Shown: positions 43,590 to 52,578 of the stretch, piece after piece
How the letters are laid out: every line of letters starts with the position of its first letter
Numbering within the stretch: the first letter of the stretch is position 1
Assembly (NCBI GenBank): GCA_963714155.1
Contig: OY970236.1
Coordinates: 1,116,001-1,180,000, forward strand
Length of the DNA: 64,000 bases
Reading direction: 5' to 3'
DNA from: VRUE01 sp963714155
Lineage (GTDB): Bacteria; Actinomycetota; Thermoleophilia; Solirubrobacterales; 70-9
Program-made: the position numbers and the translations under genes
The notes under the pieces: model-generated
Database searches by the model: none
Seen by the model: only the letters and a program-made list of their open reading frames with translations
What the model was told of the DNA's origin: nothing

Positions 43590-44645
43590 ATGTTCAAGAG
43601 ATCGAGTCTTTTCGCTGTGCTTTCGGTGGTGGGTGTATGTCTCGTCGCCCCGGCGACTTCACAGGCAACGCTGGCCTTCACTCGCAACCCGCTCAACTCC
43701 TCGGTCTTCGTCGCTAACAACGATGGCTCGGCGGCGCGCAGAATTGGCTTGGGCTCGAGTCCGCGCGTCTCCCCGGATGGCAAAACGATCGTCTTCTACC
43801 GCTCCGGCAAGGGCAAGCAGCCCGCGGCCCTGGTGGTCGCGGCGGCGAACGGTGGGGCGCCGAAGAAGCTCGCCACCGGATGGCAGAACCCTTTCGTCTT
43901 CGCTTGGTCGCCCGACTCGGCCAGGATCGCGGTGCTGCTCGGCCCTGAAGTCGGGGCGCAGCGACTGACCACGATCGACATCGCCACTGGCGACCAGCAG
44001 ACGATCGCCAGTGGTTTCTTCTCGGGCGTCAGCTTCTCGCCCGAAGGGAGCGAACAGCTCGTCTACGCGAGGGCGCCCAGCGAAAGCTTCCCGCCGCGCA
44101 GCGACGTCTATCGGATCGACCTCTTGCCTCCGGGCGCGGTTGGTGTCGCCGCACCAGAGCCGCAGCAGCTGACCAGCGATCACCGTTCCTTTAGCCCGCT
44201 CTGGGGGCCGAGCAACCGCATCGTTTTCGTCAAGCAGCTGGGCGGAAAGCAGCGCAAATACGGCCCCAAGAACGATCTCTTCCTGATCAAGACCGATGGC
44301 AGCGAGGTCAAGCGCCTCACTCACACCAAGGTCGGCCCGCTGCTCTCCGGCCTCAGCCCGACCGAGTGGTCGGCGAACGGTCGCCGCCTGCTCGCCGAGT
44401 TCGGCGGTCAGGACACCAGCTACGCGGTCGCCATCAACCCCAAGACGGGCTCTGAACGGGCGCTGACAAAGGAACGCGAGGTCGGCTTCGTCGGCACCGC
44501 GATCTCATTCAACGGCAAGGTGGTGCTGGGTAGCCTCGGCGGCTTCGAACCGGGCCCGGGCCACAAGGTGGTCAGCATCCCCTACGCCGGCGGTAAGCCG
44601 CGGGTGCTCGCCAACAACGCCTCCGAACCCGACTGGAATCGCTGA
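43590..44645 (+). CDS. Exported TolB-like beta-propeller protein
   Basis: A 351-residue protein. The signal peptide (FAVLSVVGVCLVAPATSQA) is followed by PD40/WD40-like blades: LGSSPRVSPDGKTIVFY, VFAWSPDSARIAVLLG, VSFSPEGSEQLVYA, FSPLWGPSNRIVFVK, TEWSANGRRLLAEFG and SEPDWNR. Such propellers bind partner proteins or peptides at the cell surface. TAGGAT (43578-43583) lies 6 nt before the ATG. The partner is unknown. Confidence 0.75.
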   Translation: MFKRSSLFAVLSVVGVCLVAPATSQATLAFTRNPLNSSVFVANNDGSAARRIGLGSSPRVSPDGKTIVFYRSGKGKQPAALVVAAANGGAPKKLATGWQNPFVFAWSPDSARIAVLLGPEVGAQRLTTIDIATGDQQTIASGFFSGVSFSPEGSEQLVYARAPSESFPPRSDVYRIDLLPPGAVGVAAPEPQQLTSDHRSFSPLWGPSNRIVFVKQLGGKQRKYGPKNDLFLIKTDGSEVKRLTHTKVGPLLSGLSPTEWSANGRRLLAEFGGQDTSYAVAINPKTGSERALTKEREVGFVGTAISFNGKVVLGSLGGFEPGPGHKVVSIPYAGGKPRVLANNASEPDWNR

Positions 44646-44665
44646 GCTCGCGAAAGGACGGCGCA

Positions 44666-45040
44666 ATGGCCGGCAGCTACACGATCAAACATCGCGACGA
44701 GTTCGAGTCGATGGAGGGGTCGGGGGAGTCGACCTGGCGACTGGCGCGCAAGGCTCTGGGGACGTCGGCTTTTGGCTTCAACCTCGTTGAAATCGATCCC
44801 GGCGGGCAGATTCCCGAGCACGACGAGAGCGGCAGCGGGCAGGTCGAGCTCTACGCGATCCTCGAGGGTGAGGCCGTGCTGCGGATCGAGGGTGAGGACC
44901 ACCCGGCCCCAGCCGGCACTTTCGCCTCGATCGAGCCACCGGCGACCCGCACGATCCTCAACCGCTCCGACGCTCCGGTCACCGCTTTGCTGATCGGCGT
45001 CCAGCCCGAGGGCGGCTTCGAGCCCGCTGGCTGGGCCTAG
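44666..45040 (+). CDS. Cupin-domain protein
   Basis: A 124-residue single cupin barrel. Motif 1 is PGGQIPEHDESGSGQVELYA (the usual second histidine is absent), followed by ILEGEAVLRIEGEDHPAPAG, and motif 2 ends RTILNRSDAPVTALLIGVQP. Function unknown; it could be a small sugar isomerase or a binding protein. GAAAGGACGG precedes the ATG by about 6 nt. It follows the propeller gene by 20 bp. Confidence 0.72.
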   Translation: MAGSYTIKHRDEFESMEGSGESTWRLARKALGTSAFGFNLVEIDPGGQIPEHDESGSGQVELYAILEGEAVLRIEGEDHPAPAGTFASIEPPATRTILNRSDAPVTALLIGVQPEGGFEPAGWA

Positions 45041-45073
45041 TTCGCTCGGTCTTCCAGGCGCGTTTTTTGCGCT

Positions 45074-45126
45074 ATTTGCAGGGATTCGCAAATTCATCCC
45101 GACGGGGCACCCGGCGTCCCTATAAT
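45074..45126 (+). promoter_or_regulatory. gltB promoter region with inverted repeat
   Basis: A perfect TATAAT (45121-45126) lies 62 nt before the GTG. No good -35 is seen. Upstream, ATTTGC (45074-45079) and GCAAAT (45088-45093) form an inverted repeat with an 8-nt spacer, a candidate activator site near -45. The ribosome binding site GGGAGG is at 45178-45183. Confidence 0.55.
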
Positions 45127-45188
45127 TCTCGAACCCGTCAACCCGTCGCGCGCCCGCTCGAAGAAGGCGTGGAAACCGGGAGGTCAGC

Positions 45189-48100
45189 GTGTCCAATACC
45201 CAGTCCCGTGAGCTTCACGGCGAGCGCCCCGTCCGCTACTCGCCAGAGCGTGCCTATCGCCCGCTTGTCTCGCCGCCCAGCGTCGAGGACAAGGACGCCT
45301 GCGCGATCTACGCCTCGGTCCGCAAGGACGCGACGCCGAGTCACGCGCCGATCGAGCTGGCGATCCCGGCCCTGCAGAAGATGCTCCACCGCGCCGGAAA
45401 CGTCGACGGTGAGGGGGATGGCTGCGGTCTGCTGCTCGACCTGCCGCGCAAGATCTGGGCCGAGGAGGTCCGCTCCGGCGGCCACGACCCCTCGCTGACC
45501 CTCGACGACGCCTTCGCCGTCGCCCACATCTTCGTCGAGCGCTCGCAGGACCTGGAGCGGATTCAGCACGACGCCCGCGAGCTGCTCGGCCAGGGCGGTT
45601 TCCGCATCCTCGCCGAGCGCATCGGCAAGGTCGACTCGCCGGCGCTCGGCCCGACCGCGCGTGAGGAGGAGCCGCACTTCTGGCAGCTCGCCGGCCTCGT
45701 CGCCGACGCCTCGCGCCGCGACCGCGTCCTCTTCGACCTGCTGATCGAGCTCGAGCAGCGCCTCGACGTCCACATCCCCTCCTTCTCGGCGACGACCTGC
45801 GTCTACAAGGTGATGGGCGCGCCGAAGGTGCTCGGCGAGTACTACCCCGACCTGCATGACGAGCGCTTCGAGACGATTGGCTGCTTCGGCCACAACCGCT
45901 ACTCGACCAACACCTGGCCCTCCTTCAAGCGGGTGCAGCCCTTCTCGGTGCTCGGCCACAACGGCGAGATCAACACGATCGCCCAGCTGCGCCAAGAGGC
46001 GAAAATGCTCGGCGTGCCGATCCACACCGATGGCTCGGACTCGCAGGACCTCAACCGCACGATCGACACCTTGGTCAGCCGCGACGGCCTTGGCCTCGCC
46101 GAAGCGATGGAGATGGTCGTGCCGCCGATCGTCGAAGAGATCCGCCGCATGCCGGCCGAGCTGCACCGCTTCTACATGTACCTGCACCAGGCGATGGGGC
46201 CGTTCGCCCAGGGCCCGGTAGCCCTGATCGCCCGCCACTCCGACGAATGCGTCTTCTCCTCCGACGCGCTCGGTCTGCGGCCACTCTGGCAAGTCGAGAC
46301 CACCGACGACTACGTCTTCAGCTCCGAGCCGGGGGTGGTCCCGGTCAATGCGATGGTCTCCGAGCCCAAGCCGCTCGCCCCCGGCGAGAAGGCGCTGGTG
46401 ATGATCGACCGCGAGCGCAAGCGCTCGACCCTGCACCCGCACGACGCGATGTTGCGCATCGTCCGCGAGAGCTGGCTGCGCCGCAACGGCGCCGATGACG
46501 CCGCCGCCTACGACCGTGCCCTGGAGACGGGCGGCCCGCTCGAGGGCGAGGAGGTCCCGGGCTATTCCGACGCCGGCCCTGAGGAGCCGGTCAAGGTCTC
46601 CGACCGCGTCCTCGCCGGCTTCGGCTGGCAGCGCGACGACGTCAAACTGGTCCAGCAGATGGCCTCGAACGGGTCCGAGCCGGTCGGCTCGCTCGGCTAC
46701 GACGGCCCGCTCGCTGCGCTCTCGCCCGAGCGCCAGAACCTCGCCGACTACTTCAAGGAGACGGTCGCCGTGGTCACCAACCCGGCGATCGACCGCGAAC
46801 GCGAGATGGAGCACTTCTCCACCCGCACCGTCTTCGGCCGCCGCCCCTCGCTCAGCGCCGCCGGCGAGGACACCGGCACGGTCGAGACCGCCTTCCCGGT
46901 GATCCTCGGCGGTCACCACGGCCTGGCGCCGCTCTCCGACAAGACCTACCGGGCGATCGCCCGCAAGCACCACACCTACCTGCTCGAGGACCTCTGGGAG
47001 GAGTTCCGCGGCCGCGCTGACGTGGTCGACATCTCGCTGCTCGAGTCGGAGACGACGCGCGGCGCGATCGAGCGGATCAAGCAGGAGGCGGTGAAGAAAG
47101 TCCGCGACGGCGCCGAGCTGCTGGTGCTCACAGACCGCACCGTCTACGACGCCGACCGCCGCTACCTCGACCCGCACCTCGCGATCTCCGCCGTCGACCA
47201 GGCGCTGAAGGGCTTCAAGGTCGAGCCGGGAGAGGAGAACCTGCGCCGCCGCTGCGGCATCGTCCTGCGCTCGGCCTCGATCCGCAACGTCCACGACACG
47301 ATGCTGGCGCTCGGCCTCGGTGCCAACGGTGTCTGCCCGTACACGATGGTCGAAGTGGTCTGCGTCGAGGACTACGAGTCAGACGTCTCCAACCTCTGCG
47401 ACGCGCTCAACAAGGGCATGGAGAAAGTGATCTCGACGATCGGGATCCACGAGGTGCGCGGCTACGCCCGCCAGTTCTCCTCGATCGGCGTCAAGCCCGA
47501 GCTGACCGAGATCTTCATGACCGAGGCCTTCGCCGCCTCCGACCGCGCCGGCGTCGGCTTCACCGACCTCGATGAGGACACCAACGAGCGCGCCCGCGTG
47601 CTCGCCGGCGACGAAGACGCCAAACCTGCGAAGACGTTCCGCTTCTACCCCAAGGTCTACAAGGCCGCGATCGCGACCGCCAACGGCACCGGCTCCTACG
47701 AGGACTACTCGCAGAAAGTCCGCGACCTCGAGCAGCAGAGCCCGATCTCGATGCGCCACATCATGGGTCTCAAGGGCGACCGTGACCCGATCGATCCCGC
47801 TGACGTCAACGCCGGGGTCGGTCATCACGACTACCCCGTGGTGATCTCTTCGATGAGCTTCGGCTCGCAGTCCGAGCCCGCCTTTCGTGCCTATGCCGAG
47901 GCGGCGAAGTCGATCAACGTGCTCTGCGTCAACGGCGAGGGTGGCGAGATCCGCGACATGTACGGGCACTACCGCAAGTGGCGTGGCCAGCAGGTCGCCT
48001 CGGGCCGCTTCGGCGTCTCGGCGGAGATGCTCAACTCCTCTTACCTCGCCGAGATCAAGATCGGCCAGGGCGCCAAGCCCGGCGAGGGCGGTCACCTGCC

Positions 48101-49856
48101 CGGCAAGAAGGTCTCTGAGAAGGTCGCCGCCGCCCGTAACGCGGCGCCCGGCACCGATCTGATCTCGCCCTCCAACAACCACGACCTCTACTCGATCGAG
48201 GACCTCGCCGAGTTGATCGACGAGCTGAAGACGGTCAACCCGGACGTGCGCGTCTCGGTCAAGGTGCCGGTGGTGCCGAACATCGGCACGATCGGCCTCG
48301 GCATCGCCAAGGCGGGCGCCGACATCATCACCCTCTCCGGCTTCGAGGGCGGCACCGGCGCCGCCCGCCAGCACGCCCTGCGCCACGTCGGCCTGCCCTC
48401 GGACATCGGTACCCGCGCCGTGCACCGGGCGCTGATGGAGGCCGGGCTGCGCAACCGGGTCGAGATCTGGGCCGACGGCGGCTACCGCCACGGCCACGAC
48501 GTCGTCAAGCTGCACTGCCTCGGCGCCAACCGGGTCGGCTTCGGCACCCTGGCGATGGTCAGCCTCGGCTGCACGATCTGCCGCGGCTGCCAGCTCGACA
48601 CCTGTCACGTCGGCATCGCGACCCAGATCGAGACGGTCGAGCAGGCCCAGGAGCACGGCCTGAAGAAGTTCACGCCGCAGGAGATCGACAGTGCCGCCGA
48701 GAGCTGCGCCCGCTTCTTCCAGGCGATGGGCGAGGAGGTCAAGCAGGTCGTCGCCTCGCTCGGCTACGACCGCGCCCAGGACCTGGTCGGCCGCTACGAC
48801 CTGCTCGAGCAGGTCGCCCACCACGACACGGTCGACCTGGCGCCGCTGATCACGCCGCTGGAGGAGTTCCTCGACCTCGAGCCGATCGACCTGCCGGTCG
48901 CCGAGGCCGAAGAGACGCGGGCCGAGGCCGGCATGGTCGTCGCCCGGCCGATCCGGATGGAGGCGAAGCAGGCCTCGACCCAGATCGCCAGCCTCGCCGG
49001 CGACATCTGCCCCGGCCGCACGATCCGCAACGAGTTCCCCCGGGCGACCGACGCCAACGACCGCGTGCTCGGCTCCGAGCTCTCCGGCGCGATCGCCCGC
49101 TCACGCATCTTCGAAGACGGTCCCGAGTCCAACGACGACGTGCTCGCCAGCCTCGAGTTCAACGGCGGCTCGGTCGCCGGCCAGGGCCTCGGCGCCTTCA
49201 ACTCCTACGGCGTTGCGATCCGGATCGAGGGCGGCGCTCAGGACGGCGTCGGCAAGACGATGCTGGGCGGCTCGATCGCCGTGCTCAAGGGCAAGGGCGC
49301 CAAGGGCCAGCGGGTCAACGGCTCGGTCGGCAAGTCGTTTGCCTACGGCGCCCAGCGCGGCCGCCTCTTCGTCCAGGGCTCGGCCGACTCGCGCTTCTGC
49401 ATCCGCCTCTCCGGCGCCGACGTGGTGCTGGCCGGTGAGCCCGAGGAGTCGATCGACGACAGCCGCGGCTGCGTCGTCGACCGCGCCAACGCCAAGGGCT
49501 TCGCCTTCGAGTACATGACCTCAGGTCGCGCGATCGTGCTCGGCGACCTTGGCCCCTGGGCCTGCGCCGGCATGACCGGCGGCCGCGTCTACGTCCGCCA
49601 CAACGCCTTCGGCATCGACGCCGACGCGATCAAGCGGCGGCTGGGCGAGGGTGCCAAGGTCGAGCTGAAAGAGCTCGACGCCGAGGGCCTGCTCGACATT
49701 GACGATCTGCTCGGAAGCTACGCCAATGAACTGCGGGCCACTGGCCAGGACGATGAGGCTGAGCGTGTCCTGGGCCTTGCTGCGGATGCCACCGGCAACT
49801 TCATGATGGTCGTGCCGCACAAGGTGCAGGCGGACCCCAGCATCTCGACCGAGTAA
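45189..49856 (+). CDS. gltB: Glutamate synthase large subunit
   Basis: A protein of 1555 residues converting glutamine and 2-oxoglutarate to two glutamates. The class II amidotransferase nucleophile is C38 (DKDACAIYAS), exposed after removal of a 37-residue propeptide. The central and FMN-binding domains follow (SSMSFGSQSEPAFRAYAEAA and LSGFEGGTGAARQHALRH). The 3Fe-4S ligands are C1128, C1134 and C1139 (CTICRGCQLDTC). The GXGXG C-terminal helix carries the SYGVAIRIEGGAQDGVGKTM and GG-rich repeats. No gltD is in the window, so the small subunit lies elsewhere or the enzyme is ferredoxin-dependent. Confidence 0.95.
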   Translation: MSNTQSRELHGERPVRYSPERAYRPLVSPPSVEDKDACAIYASVRKDATPSHAPIELAIPALQKMLHRAGNVDGEGDGCGLLLDLPRKIWAEEVRSGGHDPSLTLDDAFAVAHIFVERSQDLERIQHDARELLGQGGFRILAERIGKVDSPALGPTAREEEPHFWQLAGLVADASRRDRVLFDLLIELEQRLDVHIPSFSATTCVYKVMGAPKVLGEYYPDLHDERFETIGCFGHNRYSTNTWPSFKRVQPFSVLGHNGEINTIAQLRQEAKMLGVPIHTDGSDSQDLNRTIDTLVSRDGLGLAEAMEMVVPPIVEEIRRMPAELHRFYMYLHQAMGPFAQGPVALIARHSDECVFSSDALGLRPLWQVETTDDYVFSSEPGVVPVNAMVSEPKPLAPGEKALVMIDRERKRSTLHPHDAMLRIVRESWLRRNGADDAAAYDRALETGGPLEGEEVPGYSDAGPEEPVKVSDRVLAGFGWQRDDVKLVQQMASNGSEPVGSLGYDGPLAALSPERQNLADYFKETVAVVTNPAIDREREMEHFSTRTVFGRRPSLSAAGEDTGTVETAFPVILGGHHGLAPLSDKTYRAIARKHHTYLLEDLWEEFRGRADVVDISLLESETTRGAIERIKQEAVKKVRDGAELLVLTDRTVYDADRRYLDPHLAISAVDQALKGFKVEPGEENLRRRCGIVLRSASIRNVHDTMLALGLGANGVCPYTMVEVVCVEDYESDVSNLCDALNKGMEKVISTIGIHEVRGYARQFSSIGVKPELTEIFMTEAFAASDRAGVGFTDLDEDTNERARVLAGDEDAKPAKTFRFYPKVYKAAIATANGTGSYEDYSQKVRDLEQQSPISMRHIMGLKGDRDPIDPADVNAGVGHHDYPVVISSMSFGSQSEPAFRAYAEAAKSINVLCVNGEGGEIRDMYGHYRKWRGQQVASGRFGVSAEMLNSSYLAEIKIGQGAKPGEGGHLPGKKVSEKVAAARNAAPGTDLISPSNNHDLYSIEDLAELIDELKTVNPDVRVSVKVPVVPNIGTIGLGIAKAGADIITLSGFEGGTGAARQHALRHVGLPSDIGTRAVHRALMEAGLRNRVEIWADGGYRHGHDVVKLHCLGANRVGFGTLAMVSLGCTICRGCQLDTCHVGIATQIETVEQAQEHGLKKFTPQEIDSAAESCARFFQAMGEEVKQVVASLGYDRAQDLVGRYDLLEQVAHHDTVDLAPLITPLEEFLDLEPIDLPVAEAEETRAEAGMVVARPIRMEAKQASTQIASLAGDICPGRTIRNEFPRATDANDRVLGSELSGAIARSRIFEDGPESNDDVLASLEFNGGSVAGQGLGAFNSYGVAIRIEGGAQDGVGKTMLGGSIAVLKGKGAKGQRVNGSVGKSFAYGAQRGRLFVQGSADSRFCIRLSGADVVLAGEPEESIDDSRGCVVDRANAKGFAFEYMTSGRAIVLGDLGPWACAGMTGGRVYVRHNAFGIDADAIKRRLGEGAKVELKELDAEGLLDIDDLLGSYANELRATGQDDEAERVLGLAADATGNFMMVVPHKVQADPSISTE

Positions 49857-49871
49857 TTCGAGGGGATAGGA

Positions 49872-49969
49872 GGGCCGGATGCCCTCCCACGAAGACCGTC
49901 GCGCAGCTGGGGCGGCTTCAGCGGTGCGAGACCGTGTACCAGGAGCCTTCGTGGGAGGGCATCCGGCCC
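49872..49969. repeat. Long palindrome, core family C, copy 3
   Basis: Perfect 23-bp arms (49872-49894 and 49947-49969) share GGATGCCC with copy 1. The 52-nt core begins ACCGTCGCGCAGC and ends GTACCAGGAGC. It starts 15 nt after the gltB stop. Confidence 0.85.
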
Positions 49970-49983
49970 CCCCACGCGCGACG

Positions 49984-50019
49984 AACTCCCAGGTCGAGAC
50001 GCTCGGGCCGCTGGGAGTT
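49984..50019. repeat. Short hairpin between two palindromes
   Basis: AACTCCCAG (49984-49992) pairs with CTGGGAGTT (50011-50019) across an 18-nt loop. It is the middle of three hairpins packed into the 222-bp gap between gltB and the convergent gene. Confidence 0.65.
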
Positions 50020-50025
50020 TCTAGC

Positions 50026-50072
50026 TTCCGGTGCGCTTTATGTGGGCCATAGCCACATAAAGCGCACCGGAA
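50026..50072. repeat. Short palindrome D, copy 2
   Basis: 20-bp perfect arms (50026-50045 and 50053-50072) enclose the 7-nt loop GCCATAG. The inner 15 bp, GTGCGCTTTATGTGG, are identical to the copy at 25504. It ends 6 nt from the stop codon of the minus-strand coiled-coil gene. Confidence 0.85.
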
Positions 50073-50078
50073 CGGCGG

Positions 50079-50489
50079 TCATCGCTGGGTCAGGAGGTCC
50101 GCGATGGTGCGGATCTCCTGAAGGAGGCCGTCGAGCAGTTGCTCGGTGTTGCTGTGGATGCGCCACTCGGCGTACTTGCGGTCCTGCTCGACTTGATCCA
50201 GGCGCTGTTCGAGGGCGTCGGTGCGGGTGTTGACCTTGTCGATGCGCTTGTTGAGGCGCTTCTCTGTCTTGCGAACCCGGCGCTTGAGGAGGAAGTCGGT
50301 CTCCTCGCGGAGAGCATCGAGTTCCCGACGCAGGACGGTCTCGTCGATGCCGTTGCCCTGCTCGGAGAGCATCTCTTCAACCCCGGAACGGACGCGCTCG
50401 ATCTCGGTGTGGAGGCGTTCGCGGGCGCGCTCGGCGGCTACCTCGGGAGGCTCCGGCGGGGAGTCGCCAGGGGTTGGGTACTGGTCCAC
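50079..50489 (-). CDS. Small coiled-coil protein
   Basis: A 136-residue protein. A Pro/Glu-rich N-terminus (DQYPTPGDSPPEPPEVAAER) is followed by continuous charged helix (RKTEKRLNKRIDKVNTRTDA). No membrane segment or known family. The GTG start has TAGCAT (50501-50496, minus strand) 6 nt upstream, consistent with a leaderless message. It is transcribed in the same direction as the FHA gene upstream of it but separated by 41 bp with its own box. Confidence 0.62.
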   Translation of the reverse strand: MDQYPTPGDSPPEPPEVAAERARERLHTEIERVRSGVEEMLSEQGNGIDETVLRRELDALREETDFLLKRRVRKTEKRLNKRIDKVNTRTDALEQRLDQVEQDRKYAEWRIHSNTEQLLDGLLQEIRTIADLLTQR

Positions 50490-50530
50490 GCCGCCATGCT
50501 ACGGGCGGCGTAGGCCGGAATTTCCGTGTT

Positions 50531-51034
50531 TTACCGTTCCAGCGTGAAAAGGCGGAAGCGGCCGATCGCCAGTTCGTCGCCGTCGGCGAGCCTTCCCCAG
50601 TCGACCATCTTGCCGTTGAGGAAGACGCCGTTGAGGCTGCGGTCGTCGAGAACTCGCAGCGAGTCGGGCTGCTCGGAAACGATCAGGGCGTGGCGGCGTG
50701 AGACGCTGGGATCGTCGAGCCGGATGTCGGCGGTGGCGCTGCGGCCGATCCGGGTCCAGCCCTGGCTGATCGGCAGGACTTCGATCTCGCTCTCGTCGCA
50801 GAGGGCGAGGTAGCGACCGGGCTCGCGCAGCATCGCCCGGGCCATCGACAGCCACTCGGGAGCGGGGGCATCCGTGGGAAGCGTGATTTCGGCGGTCTGA
50901 CCGTGGTCCTGCATCGCCTCGAAGATCGAGTCGCGCTGGTACTCGGCGGCACCGCAGCGCGGGCACTCGGGCAGCTGGTCGTTCTCGCGCAGCGAGAGCT
51001 GGGAACCGCAGGCGGCACAGAAATAGGTCCCCAT
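50531..51034 (-). CDS. Zinc-ribbon plus FHA domain protein
   Basis: A 167-residue protein. Residues 4-27 form a zinc ribbon (FCAACGSQ and PECPRCG). Residues 90-165 are an FHA domain with the phosphothreonine-binding pattern TRIGRSATADIRLDDPSV and SRRHALI, then RSLNGVFLNG. It would read the output of a Ser/Thr kinase, but none is nearby. The start is ATG 51034; a GTG at 51052 is an alternative. A longer frame running to 52078 would overlap two plus-strand genes and is rejected. Confidence 0.75.
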   Translation of the reverse strand: MGTYFCAACGSQLSLRENDQLPECPRCGAAEYQRDSIFEAMQDHGQTAEITLPTDAPAPEWLSMARAMLREPGRYLALCDESEIEVLPISQGWTRIGRSATADIRLDDPSVSRRHALIVSEQPDSLRVLDDRSLNGVFLNGKMVDWGRLADGDELAIGRFRLFTLER

Positions 51035-51208
51035 TCCAGGGGTTGTTCCCACGGCCAAGCTCTCGCTGCTGGTACCGAGACTGGTAATGATCGCTGACTC
51101 CTTCCCGGTGTCTCGTGGCGATTGTAACTGCGGGTTTGCGGCGCTACATCGGGGATTTCCCGCAGAGGAAGGCCGCGAAACCGCTGCGGGCATAGAATCG
51201 CGCCGCCA

Positions 51209-51727
51209 GTGGGCCCGGTTAGCGCAGAGATCGAGATCGACGTGCCGCGCCAGCGCGCCTTCGAAGCGATCGCCGACTTGTCGTTGCGCCCGGCCTTCAC
51301 CGATCACTTTCTCAGCGACTTCCACCTGACCAGAATCGAGCCGACCGGGGTCGGTGCCGGGGCGCGGTTTCGGATCGCGGTGCGGCCACGACGGGTCTGG
51401 ATGGACACGACGATCGTTGAGGATGACGCTCCCCACCGCCTGGTCGAGCACGGCCGCGGCGGCCGCGCCAATCGGATTCCCTCGATCACGCTCTGGGAGC
51501 TGACCGAAGGCCCGGGGGCGTTGACCAGGGTGCGGGTCTCCTACTGGACCGAGCCCACGAACCCGATCGATCGCGGTCTCGAGCTGCTCTCGGGGGCCTC
51601 GATCCCCTACGAGCGGCGCTGGCGTGAGGCGCTGCGCAGATTGCGCGAGCAGCTGGAGTCCGGAGAGCTCGGCGCTCAGCGGCTCGCGGTTGCCGGCGGC
51701 AACCCCCACGCGACCGGTATTCCCTGA
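51209..51727 (+). CDS. SRPBCC (START-like) ligand-binding protein
   Basis: A protein of 172 residues with a polyketide-cyclase/START-like pattern (SAEIEIDVPRQRAFEAIADL, FRIAVRPRRVWMDTTIVEDD) and a long C-terminal helix (RRWREALRRLREQLESG). It binds a hydrophobic ligand in a closed cavity; the ligand is unknown. The GTG start has TAGAAT (51193-51198) 10 nt upstream. It is divergent from the FHA gene. Confidence 0.65.
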   Translation: MGPVSAEIEIDVPRQRAFEAIADLSLRPAFTDHFLSDFHLTRIEPTGVGAGARFRIAVRPRRVWMDTTIVEDDAPHRLVEHGRGGRANRIPSITLWELTEGPGALTRVRVSYWTEPTNPIDRGLELLSGASIPYERRWREALRRLREQLESGELGAQRLAVAGGNPHATGIP

Positions 51728-51754
51728 GCCCGGTCTTATAGGCTCTCGCCGCTG

Positions 51755-52303
51755 ATGCCCCGTCGCTCTCGACTCGCCCTGCCGCTGCTCGCCGCCCTCG
51801 CGCTGGCGCTGCTGGCGCTCACCGTCACCGCCTGCGGCTACTCGAGCGACTCCAAGGAGGTCGTCGAGGGCGAGGTCGTCGAGCTCGGCGAGCTCAAATA
51901 CCAGGTGGTCTTCTCGCGCTTCCTCAATCCCAACGACAACGAGGACTCCGCCTACCTGGTTGGACAGCCCGAACCGAAAAAAGGCTCGACCTATTTCGGC
52001 GTCTTCCTCGAAGTCCAGAACAAGAGCGAAGAGACGCAGACGCTGGCTGAAACCTTCACGATCGTCGACTCCGATCATGAGAAGTTCGAGGCGATCCCCA
52101 GCGAAAGCCTCTACGCCTTCCCCGTCGGCGGCAAGGTCGAATCGCAGGAACCGATCCCGGCCCCCGACTCGACTCCCCAGCAGGGCCCGATCGAGGGCTC
52201 GCTCGTTCTCTTCGAGCTGTCTGCAGAGGCCTCCGAGAACAGGCCACTGACTCTCCTCATCGATGGGCCTGAAGGGCCCGCCGAAGTAACGCTCGATCTG
52301 TAG
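51755..52303 (+). CDS. Putative lipoprotein, DUF4352-like
   Basis: A 182-residue protein. The signal sequence ends in the lipobox LTVTAC (cysteine near residue 28). The mature part has the immunoglobulin-like DUF4352 pattern (YFGVFLEVQNKSEETQTLAE, FTIVDSDHEKFEAIPSES, GSLVLFEL). Such domains are common on actinobacterial surface proteins; the role is unknown. TAGGCT (51739-51744) lies 10 nt before the ATG. Confidence 0.68.
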   Translation: MPRRSRLALPLLAALALALLALTVTACGYSSDSKEVVEGEVVELGELKYQVVFSRFLNPNDNEDSAYLVGQPEPKKGSTYFGVFLEVQNKSEETQTLAETFTIVDSDHEKFEAIPSESLYAFPVGGKVESQEPIPAPDSTPQQGPIEGSLVLFELSAEASENRPLTLLIDGPEGPAEVTLDL

Positions 52304-52314
52304 GGCCGGTGGGG

Positions 52315-52463
52315 GGAGGGTCTGGTCGCCCTTCAGGCGAATTGATACCGCACGCGCCTGCGGCGCTTAGCGGCAATCGATGAGCGCGGCTCCGCCGCGC
52401 CTAGAGACACGAGTGCGGCGGCTGCCTTCGGCAACATTCGCCTGAAGGGCGACCAGACCCTCC
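52315..52463. repeat. Palindromic element, core family B, copy 1
   Basis: Perfect 27-bp arms (52315-52341 and 52437-52463) enclose a 95-nt core that begins AATTGAT and ends near ACATTC. The core contains GC hairpins (for example GAGCGCGGCTCCGCCGCGC). It starts 11 nt after the lipoprotein stop. The core is repeated in inverted orientation at 52601-52709, with unrelated arms. Confidence 0.88.
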
Positions 52464-52578
52464 TCTCAAAGGCTCTCCAGCGATGCGAGCACGGCGCCCG
52501 AGTCCAAGGATGAGGAGCTCTCGAGCGAGGGGTGCTTCGGGAGGACTCTCTTTTGGGAAGCTTGGGGGTGCTTCGAGA
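52464..52578. other. Non-coding spacer between two palindromes
   Basis: No gene is seen. It contains GGGGTGCTTCG twice (52529-52539 and 52565-52575, 36 bp apart) and an AGCTCTCGAGC near-palindrome. Together with the flanking elements it makes up a 442-bp gene-free gap between convergent genes. Confidence 0.5.

Noticed and set aside
45138..47294. A 718-codon minus-strand open frame opposite gltB
   Set aside because: It is the mirror of gltB third-position GC bias, with no recognisable domain and no start signal.
45189..49856. A broken or fused gltB/gltD
   Set aside because: The frame is intact from the amidotransferase cysteine to the C-terminal domain and has the usual large-subunit length; no GltD-type FAD/NADPH motifs are present.
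50531..52078. A 515-residue frame containing the FHA protein
   Set aside because: The upstream part is antisense to the SRPBCC and lipoprotein genes. The zinc ribbon at ATG 51034 marks the natural N-terminus.
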